64,000 bases of DNA from F23-D06 sp963620035 (GTDB lineage Bacteria > Bacteroidota > Bacteroidia > Bacteroidales > WCHB1-69). The position numbers and the translations under genes are program-made. Where the stretch lies: positions 21,486-85,485 of the forward strand of contig CAVEXN010000007.1 of NCBI GenBank assembly GCA_963620035.1, written 5' to 3'. The notes beneath the pieces were generated by a model, which was not told the DNA's origin, searched no databases, and saw nothing but the letters and a program-made list of their open reading frames with translations. Numbering within the stretch: position 1 is the stretch's first letter; each line of letters starts with the position of its first letter. Below, in pieces: positions 58,057 to 64,000 of this stretch.

Positions 58057-59385
58057 TTAGTCAAAAGCAGGCGATCCGTAAATTTCAAGAAGTTTCCGCT
58101 GATATAGACATTGGTATTGTGCTTGCGCCTCTTCCGATTTGGATTGCATAAGGTTATTCTTGGCTTCGTTGAATTCGGTCGGGGTTGCACGTCCTTCTTC
58201 ATATTTGGCCTTGGTAAGGTTGAACGACTCTTGAGAACTCTCTACAGCGGCTTTGCTGCTGTTGTATTTGTCTTGCGCTGCAACTGCCTCATAATAGGCC
58301 TGCTGTATTTTCTTGTATAGCGACTTCTTCTCGGACTCCAGTTGTATCTGTTGGCTTTCGGCTTGTATTTCAGCCATCCTTACATTGTTGCGTGTGGCCA
58401 GTTTGTCGAAAACGGGAACATACAACGACAAACCGACGTAGGGGCTGAAGTTGGTGCGCATTTGCTCTGCAAAACTTTTTGTGGCGGCACCACCTACGGC
58501 ATAATAGTTAGTGCCTATGCCGAAATTCATTGACAAGGTAGGGTAATATGCGCTTTTCGACAATGAAACGTTGGTTTTGGCATAGTCGGTGCGCAATATT
58601 TCGGCTTTTACCGAAGGGCGTTCGTTGACGGCATTGCTGTAAACATACTCGGGGTCGGGCAAGGTCTGCAAGTCAAATCCGGTCAGGTCGGGCGGCACGA
58701 CGCTGAAGTTTTCCGGACTTTGCAGTTCCAGCAGTTGGGTCAGTTCGAGCAGCGAGAGTTTCAGGCTGTTGAGAGACTGTGTGAGGGTGAGCCGGCTTTT
58801 GGCAAGGGTGGACCGTTGCGTGGCCACCTCGGCGGCACTGGTTCTGCCCGCCTCTTTGAGCGCGGAAAGACGTTCAACCTGCATGGAGTCGATGCTGACC
58901 TGCAGTTGCGCGACATTTGCAATTTCCATGTTATAAAGTACTTGCATATAAGCTTCCATTACCGATATGCGCACTTCTTCTTTGGTGTTGGCATAATCGG
59001 CATTGGCTGCGGCAAGGTTCAGTTTCCCTAATGCAATGCTGTTTTTGACTTTCAGTCCCGTGAAGAGATCCAGATTGGCACCGAGACCGAAAGAGGTGTT
59101 TGCGGTGTTGGAACTGACGTAAGTGTTGTCTTCAGAGAGACCGCGGCCGATGGAGAAGTTCTGTGACCCGCTTGCCTGTACGGTGGGCAGGATGCTGTTT
59201 CGTGCGGTATTCAGTTCTATGGTCCGCTGCTTCTGGGCGAGCAAGTTCTGCTGCACTGTAAGGTTGTGCTCCGAAGCATAGCGGATGCAGTCGTCTAAGG
59301 TCCACGATTTGCTGCCTTGTTCTTGCTGCGCACCCGCCGAAAGGAGGCAAGCGGCAAATGCGGCGGTTAATGCTCTTTTTTTCAT
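58057..59385 (-). CDS. TolC-family outer-membrane efflux channel
   Basis: Signal peptide MKKRALTAAFAACLLSAGAQ, then the TolC domain plan: WTLDDCIRYASEHNLTVQQN (28-47), long coiled helices (VAQLQVSIDSMQVERLSALK and the later KKSLYKKIQQAYYEA) and two repeats of the outer-membrane-factor fold. KYEEGRATPTEFNEAKNNLMQS near 398-419 is a family signature. At 442 residues it is typical. It is the last gene of the export operon and overlaps the adaptor gene by four bases. Confidence 0.94.
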   Translation of the reverse strand: MKKRALTAAFAACLLSAGAQQEQGSKSWTLDDCIRYASEHNLTVQQNLLAQKQRTIELNTARNSILPTVQASGSQNFSIGRGLSEDNTYVSSNTANTSFGLGANLDLFTGLKVKNSIALGKLNLAAANADYANTKEEVRISVMEAYMQVLYNMEIANVAQLQVSIDSMQVERLSALKEAGRTSAAEVATQRSTLAKSRLTLTQSLNSLKLSLLELTQLLELQSPENFSVVPPDLTGFDLQTLPDPEYVYSNAVNERPSVKAEILRTDYAKTNVSLSKSAYYPTLSMNFGIGTNYYAVGGAATKSFAEQMRTNFSPYVGLSLYVPVFDKLATRNNVRMAEIQAESQQIQLESEKKSLYKKIQQAYYEAVAAQDKYNSSKAAVESSQESFNLTKAKYEEGRATPTEFNEAKNNLMQSKSEEAQAQYQCLYQRKLLEIYGSPAFD

Positions 59386-60476
59386 TTCTGTTCTATTATT
59401 TTGGTTCCTCTGACAATGTCGCCTTTCTTGAGGCCGTTTTTGATTTGGATGTTCAAGCCGTCGCTGAGTCCTGTCTGTACACTTCGACGCTCATATTGTC
59501 CGTTTCCGCTCTTTACAAACACGAAAGTGGAGTCTCCTGAAAACTCGAGAGTACTTTCCGGGATTGCCAACACTTCTTTGACCTCTTCCATAATCACTTC
59601 GGCATTTGCACCATAGCCGGAACGTATCTTGTCTCTGTTTTTCAGTTTGACTGCCGCTTTCACTTCAAAACGGTTAGTTCCGTTTTCTGTGATGGCTTTC
59701 GGTGAGATGTATTCGAGAACGGCATCAAAAGAGCAGTCTTGCAATGCACCTACGGTGATGTTAAGTGCCATGCCCTCGCGCAGGTTCCCAACTTCAGTCT
59801 CATCCACATTGCCGGTGAACACCAGGTCGTTCATGTTGGCGACGGTGGCCACGGTGGTGCCGTCGTTTAGCGTGTTGGCTTGTATAACAGAGTTGCCAAC
59901 CTTGACAGGAATGTCAAGGATGAGCCCGGCAATAGTGGAACGGATCAGGGTGGAACTGGAGTTGGCATTGGAAGAGGAGACCCCGTCGCGGATGATTTCG
60001 AGCGCTTCTTGTGCCGCCGAGCACTCCTCACGTGCCTGGTCAAGTTGCTGCTTCACCTCTTCAAACGCTTCGCGACTTACCATGTCCTTGTCGAAGAGCG
60101 CTTTCTCGCGATTGTAGTTGGTCATGGTTTGCGCATAGTTTATTTCTGCGAGCCGCACACGGCTTTGTGCCGAACTCAGCGAGGTCATGTCAGGGATGAC
60201 TTTCAACTTGGCGATAACTTCATTCTCGGCCACCTCTTGTCCGGCTTCCTTGTAGACCTCGGCAATGATGCCGTTGATCTGCGGCTTGATGTCAACCTCG
60301 TCACGAGGGGCGATGCTTCCGGTTATCAGCGTCTTGCGCTGGATGTTCGTAGTGGTGACCTCATATTCATTGTATCTGACTTTTTCGGATTTCGACTTTT
60401 TGGCCAAAAAGAGAAGTGTCCCTAAAAAAATCAAGATGACGAGGACCAAAATGCTCCATTTCAATACTTTTTTCAT
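59382..60476 (-). CDS. Periplasmic adaptor of a tripartite efflux pump (HlyD/MacA family)
   Basis: One N-terminal membrane helix (WSILVLVILIFLGTLLFLAK, 7-26), a barrel-sandwich lipoyl domain (IKPQINGIIAEVYKEAGQEV, 63-82), an alpha-helical hairpin (about 98-170, VRLAEINYAQTMTNYNREK) and a beta-barrel (GNVDETEVGNLREGMALNI). The C-terminus is a membrane-proximal domain. Length 364. It links the MacB-type permeases to the TolC channel. It overlaps the tolC gene by four bases and lies 54 bases after the inner permease gene. Confidence 0.94.
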   Translation of the reverse strand: MKKVLKWSILVLVILIFLGTLLFLAKKSKSEKVRYNEYEVTTTNIQRKTLITGSIAPRDEVDIKPQINGIIAEVYKEAGQEVAENEVIAKLKVIPDMTSLSSAQSRVRLAEINYAQTMTNYNREKALFDKDMVSREAFEEVKQQLDQAREECSAAQEALEIIRDGVSSSNANSSSTLIRSTIAGLILDIPVKVGNSVIQANTLNDGTTVATVANMNDLVFTGNVDETEVGNLREGMALNITVGALQDCSFDAVLEYISPKAITENGTNRFEVKAAVKLKNRDKIRSGYGANAEVIMEEVKEVLAIPESTLEFSGDSTFVFVKSGNGQYERRSVQTGLSDGLNIQIKNGLKKGDIVRGTKIIEQK

Positions 60477-60530
60477 ATTCTTATTTCGTTTGTTCTTATA
60501 AATAATGTTATCTGTTTGTTGTTAAAAATG

Positions 60531-61763
60531 TCATTCGTCGCGCATGGCATCCACGGGTTTGATGTGCATAGCGCGGTATGCGGGAGGAATGCCGGCAAGG
60601 ATGCCAAGCAACAGCAACAGCAGCAGTGCCAACAGTGCTGTGCCGACACCTATCTGGAATACGGCTTGATGGGTCAACATCTCTAAGAGGTTGAGTAATA
60701 ACACAGAGAAGACGATGCCGAAAAGTCCTGCCACGAGGGTAAGTGTTATGCTTTCCGCTATGACCTGAAACAAAATATTGCCCGGTGTGGCGCCGATGGC
60801 GCGGCGGATGCCGATTTCGGCGGTCCGTTCGCGCACAACCACTAACATAATGTTGCTCACTCCGATAGCCCCCGAAAGCAAGGTGCCTAAACCTACCAAC
60901 CATATCAGGAAATTGACGCCCCGGTAAAGCGTATCCACAATCTTGAACATCGGTTCCATATTGAGCATCATCAAGCCGCGGTCGTCGGTAGGGTCGAGGT
61001 AATGAATGCGCGAAACCACTTGCCGCAGACGGTTTTCCAACGAAGACATTTTGATGCCGTCTTTGCCTACGACGCAAATCATGCCCACGTTGTCTCCGGC
61101 TCCGGTAATGTCTTTCAGTACTGAGATTGGAACTGTGATGGTGCCGCCGCTTTCGCCTCCGATGTTGATATTGGACGAACTGACGTTCACGCCAACTACT
61201 TGATAATAAGAAGAGCCGACTTGTATGGTTTGTCCGCAAGGGTCGCCGCCGGCAGGGAACAGGGATTGATAGACGCGTTTGCCAATGACGCAGACTTTTC
61301 GTTTCTGCCGGATGTCCACATCGTTCAGAAAGCGGCCGTATTTGAGTTCCTGCGTTACTATTTGGCTGTAACAGGCCTCCACTCCGTTCATTGAGCAAGA
61401 AAGGCTGAAACTGTTTTTTTTCGCACTGACCCCCCATTGGGAGATGGTCGGCGTTACAATGGCCAATTCGGGGAACAACTGCTTTATTCTGTCCACATCC
61501 TGATACTGAAGGCTCCAAGTCCTGCCTTCTTTGAATCCTTTGTAGGGTTTTGTCGTCTCTTGGGCTACCATTATGATGGAGTTGGTGGCAAAATTCTCGA
61601 AATTCTTGGAGAGCAGAACTTTGAGTCCTTTGCCGCCGCCGACGAGGAACAATAGCATAAAAAGTCCCCAGAAAATGCCGAATCCAGTCAGCAGACTGCG
61701 TTTCTTGTTGCGGAGCAATGCGTCTGCAATCTCGTTGAATGTGTCAATGTCGAACCTTTTCAT
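60531..61763 (-). CDS. ABC transporter permease (MacB type), second subunit
   Basis: The 410-residue protein has one N-terminal helix (LLTGFGIFWGLFMLLFLVGGGKG, 20-42), a periplasmic domain (about 50-275) and three C-terminal helices with AEIGIRRAIGATPGNILFQV, the FtsX coupling signature. MacB permeases normally carry the ATPase on the same chain; here it is separate (63066-63788). It overlaps the first permease gene by four bases, so the two are probably made as a pair and form a heterodimer. The substrate is unknown. Confidence 0.93.
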   Translation of the reverse strand: MKRFDIDTFNEIADALLRNKKRSLLTGFGIFWGLFMLLFLVGGGKGLKVLLSKNFENFATNSIIMVAQETTKPYKGFKEGRTWSLQYQDVDRIKQLFPELAIVTPTISQWGVSAKKNSFSLSCSMNGVEACYSQIVTQELKYGRFLNDVDIRQKRKVCVIGKRVYQSLFPAGGDPCGQTIQVGSSYYQVVGVNVSSSNINIGGESGGTITVPISVLKDITGAGDNVGMICVVGKDGIKMSSLENRLRQVVSRIHYLDPTDDRGLMMLNMEPMFKIVDTLYRGVNFLIWLVGLGTLLSGAIGVSNIMLVVVRERTAEIGIRRAIGATPGNILFQVIAESITLTLVAGLFGIVFSVLLLNLLEMLTHQAVFQIGVGTALLALLLLLLLGILAGIPPAYRAMHIKPVDAMRDE

Positions 61764-63028
61764 ACGCCTTTCAATGCTTCTACGGGTCGGATGCGTGCCG
61801 CTTTAAGGGCTGGCGACAGCCCTGCCAGCGTACCTGCGATGACTAAAACGACAGAAACCCCGATGGCGACATCGATGCCGACACTGGGATTGACAAAAAT
61901 TTGAAAGGACTGCCCGAACATGTCAATCGTATTGGAACCTATGGTTCTCTTCATGACCTCGCAGGCCAGCAGACCGGCAATCATACCCAAATAGCCGAAA
62001 AAGGCGGTGATGGCGACACTTTCCATCACGATGAGTTTCATTATAGCCCAGGGAGTCGCACCGATGGCTTTGCGGATGCCGAACTCGTAAGTGCGCTCAC
62101 GGACGGTAATCAGCATGATGTTTGAAACGCCGACAATGCCGCCGAAGAGCGTAAATAACCCTGTGATCCAAAGCGCTTTCTGGATAAGCGAATTGCCTTT
62201 CTCCATCTGAAGATTTTGGGTGAAACGGTTCCAGATCCAGAAAGTGCCCTCGTCTTCCGGGTCGGCTTTGTGTGCTTCGTTCAATGCCGCCCGATACTGT
62301 CTCTCAAATTGCTCGTTTTCCTCTTCCGTGTTCAGCCCGTGAAAAGTAAAGGAGATATCATCGGCATAATTGAAACTCCCGAACACAATCTGGTAGGTGG
62401 TGAAAGGCATATAGACACTGTTGGATCCCATATTGTCCCTCTTTTTGTAAACGCCGACAGCCTGATAGAGGATGTTGCCGACAGAAATCTGTTTCCCGAT
62501 GATGTCGTTACAGTCGGCGTTGTCGCCCAGCAACGTCTGCACGTAAGAGCTGGGCAGAACTATGCACTTCCGCTTCAAGTGCATGTCATTTTGGTTTATA
62601 AAACGTCCGGCCAGCATTTTCAGCCCTTCCATTTCCTGAAACTCGGGATAGCATCCGCAGAGCGAAACTGAAATATAATTGTCTTTGTAGTTCATCGACA
62701 GAGAACTCTTTTCTATACTTGCCGTCACTTTGTCGATATGGTCTGCAAAAAGTCCGCTTCGGGTGATCTTTATGTCGTTGTCGTTCAGGTCGAGATGCCG
62801 CCCCTCTTGCAGACCGTTGTAAGGTTTCGTGGTAAATCCGCCCCAAACCATCATCACGTTGGAGGAGAAGTCGGCCCCGTTCTGCTGAAAGGCATTCATC
62901 AGACCGTTGCCGGCACCTAACAACACAATCAGGATGAAAATTCCCCACGAAACGGCGAAGCCCGTCAGCGCAGTGCGCAATTTGTTGCGTTTTGCCGAAT
63001 TCCATATTTCATTCAAAAAATCCCGCAT
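61760..63028 (-). CDS. ABC transporter permease (MacB type), first subunit
   Basis: The 422-residue protein shares the same plan as its neighbour: helix at about 19-40 (ALTGFAVSWGIFILIVLLGAGNGL), periplasmic domain with WGGFTTKPYNGLQEGRHL, then three helices with FGIRKAIGATPWAIMKLIVM. Its similarity to the second permease (both begin near WN-AKRNKLRTALTG or DALLRNKKRSLLTG) indicates an old gene duplication. It lies 37 bases after the ATPase gene and overlaps the second permease gene by four bases. Confidence 0.93.
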   Translation of the reverse strand: MRDFLNEIWNSAKRNKLRTALTGFAVSWGIFILIVLLGAGNGLMNAFQQNGADFSSNVMMVWGGFTTKPYNGLQEGRHLDLNDNDIKITRSGLFADHIDKVTASIEKSSLSMNYKDNYISVSLCGCYPEFQEMEGLKMLAGRFINQNDMHLKRKCIVLPSSYVQTLLGDNADCNDIIGKQISVGNILYQAVGVYKKRDNMGSNSVYMPFTTYQIVFGSFNYADDISFTFHGLNTEEENEQFERQYRAALNEAHKADPEDEGTFWIWNRFTQNLQMEKGNSLIQKALWITGLFTLFGGIVGVSNIMLITVRERTYEFGIRKAIGATPWAIMKLIVMESVAITAFFGYLGMIAGLLACEVMKRTIGSNTIDMFGQSFQIFVNPSVGIDVAIGVSVVLVIAGTLAGLSPALKAARIRPVEALKGV

Positions 63029-63065
63029 AGTAATATGGTAAGAAAATGTTGTAATAGAGGGAATC

Positions 63066-63788
63066 CTATTTCATTACTGTGTCGGTGCCGAACAGGGAGG
63101 CATGATGGTCGTTGTTCATAGTGATTTCGCCGATGATGCCATCCTTGATGTGGATTATCCTGTCAGTGCAGTTGGCCACACCGCTTTCGTGCGTCACCAC
63201 AACGATGGTGACGCCTTTTTCGCGGTTGAGGCGTGTGAGCAATTCCATGACTTCAAGCGACGTTTTGGAGTCGAGCGCGCCGGTAGGTTCATCGGCAAGA
63301 AGGATGCGGGGCTGCGTTATCAGCGACCGTGCAATGGCTACACGCTGTTTCTGCCCGCCGGAGAGCTCGTTGGGATAATGGGTCGCCCACTCGGTCATCC
63401 CGAAACGCTCCAGGTATTCCATGGCTGTCTCACGACGCTGCTTTCGACTTATCCCTTGATAGAACAACGGCAGTTCAATATTCTCGACGGCTGTCTTGAA
63501 GGCTATCAGGTTGAACGACTGAAACACAAAGCCGATCATCTTGTTGCGGTAATGAGCGGCCTCCTTTTCGCTGAGGTCTTTGATGAGTTTCCCGTCCAGA
63601 TGATAAGAGCCCTCATCGTAGTTGTCGAGAATCCCTAAAATGTTCAGTAAGGTGGACTTCCCCGAACCTGATGCGCCCATAATGGAGACGAACTCACCCT
63701 GTTCTATGCCCATGTCAACCCCTTTCAGCACATGAACGGGCTGCCCGTTGTCGTATGTTTTGTGAATGTTTTTCAAATCAATAATCAT
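63066..63788 (-). CDS. ABC transporter ATP-binding protein (MacB/LolD type)
   Basis: Walker A GASGSGKST (38-46), Q-loop FVFQSFNLI, signature LSGGQKQRVAIARSL (about 142-156), Walker B ILLADEPTGALD (about 162-173) and the switch His in VVVTHE. The 240-residue length is that of LolD/MacB-type ATPases that power FtsX-fold permeases. It is the first gene of the five-gene export unit (ATPase, two permeases, adaptor, TolC), which resembles operons for macrolide or peptide export. A candidate promoter core lies about 145 bases upstream. Confidence 0.95.
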   Translation of the reverse strand: MIIDLKNIHKTYDNGQPVHVLKGVDMGIEQGEFVSIMGASGSGKSTLLNILGILDNYDEGSYHLDGKLIKDLSEKEAAHYRNKMIGFVFQSFNLIAFKTAVENIELPLFYQGISRKQRRETAMEYLERFGMTEWATHYPNELSGGQKQRVAIARSLITQPRILLADEPTGALDSKTSLEVMELLTRLNREKGVTIVVVTHESGVANCTDRIIHIKDGIIGEITMNNDHHASLFGTDTVMK

Positions 63789-63933
63789 TTTGCCTTGTTC
63801 TGTTCGAAATCAACGTTTTACAGAAGAAATGCGAGGATAAAAGTTTAAGGGAACCTCTATTATTAACTTTTTTACACCTCACCTTCAGACTATGCGAGGT
63901 TCGTTAAACATTAATCTGAAAACAAGACGTTGC

Positions 63934-63941
63934 AAAATTAC
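63934..63941 (-). promoter_or_regulatory. Candidate promoter -7 box for the export operon
   Basis: TAATTTTG on the minus strand fits TAnnTTTG but lies 145 bases before the ATG at 63788, implying a long leader. The rest of 63789-64000 shows nothing else apart from the homopolymer at the edge. Confidence 0.4.
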
Positions 63942-63984
63942 ATGTTTTTTCTTTCGGAACGCCTTTGTTTTGGTTTCATTATAG

Positions 63985-64000
63985 TTTTTTTTGGGGGGGG
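63985..64000. repeat. T8-G8 homopolymer pair at the window edge
   Basis: Eight T (63985-63992) directly followed by eight G (63993-64000) end the window. The G run may continue beyond. Such tracts can vary by slippage or mark a sequence artefact. Confidence 0.8.

Overview
The window looks like chromosomal DNA of a member of the order Bacteroidales (phylum Bacteroidota). The evidence is the many promoter cores of the TAnnTTTG type, the almost complete lack of Shine-Dalgarno sequences, many lipoproteins with a short signal and a Cys after Gly or Ser, a short type I ManA, an EF-G paralogue of the Bacteroidales type, LPS genes (waaA, lpxH, a family 9 glycosyltransferase) and one protein with a type IX secretion (T9SS) C-terminal sorting domain. 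I cannot name a family or genus from sequence alone.

Layout. 0-3.6 kb: lipoprotein genes, a tRNA-Arg(ACG) and a transposase relic. 3.7-12.5 kb: housekeeping genes (transglutaminase-fold lipoprotein, cutC, purB, upp, 5-formyl-THF cyclo-ligase, trmN6, manA, a conserved secreted protein). 12.5-22.7 kb: accessory DNA around uvrB, holding an AAA/DUF4143 ATPase, a MjaI-like type II restriction-modification pair bracketed by a 48-bp direct repeat derived from the uvrB 3' end, four orphan genes, and a C5-cytosine methyltransferase broken by one missing G beside its catalytic motif. 22.7-39.5 kb: a beta-helix protein, a patatin, valS, purC, an acyltransferase, heptosyltransferase-like protein, lpxH, era, hutI, a TPM-domain protein, lemA, waaA, an outer-membrane protein and an aminotransferase. 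39.5-45.4 kb: a second accessory patch with an S74-chaperone/T9SS protein, a C10 (streptopain-like) protease, a double-frameshifted FemAB/GNAT-like gene and a group of small lipoproteins and membrane proteins. 45.4-64 kb: a LolE/FtsX-type permease, the EF-G paralogue, folP, pruA, a glutamine synthetase, a YD-repeat-like protein, cinA, xerD and a complete MacAB-TolC-type efflux operon.

How the genes work together. purB, purC and upp serve nucleotide synthesis and salvage. folP and the cyclo-ligase serve folate. waaA, lpxH and the GT9 enzyme serve lipid A and core synthesis. pruA, hutI and the glutamine synthetase centre on glutamate. The last five genes form a tripartite export pump (ATPase, two permeases, adaptor, outer-membrane channel). 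The most unusual parts are the restriction-modification cassette with its apparent long target duplication, the methyltransferase with an extra nuclease-like domain, the EF-G paralogue whose catalytic His is Phe, and the three-gene S74/T9SS-C10 protease operon. Three single-base deletions in otherwise well-conserved genes could be real decay or sequencing error; raw reads would decide.
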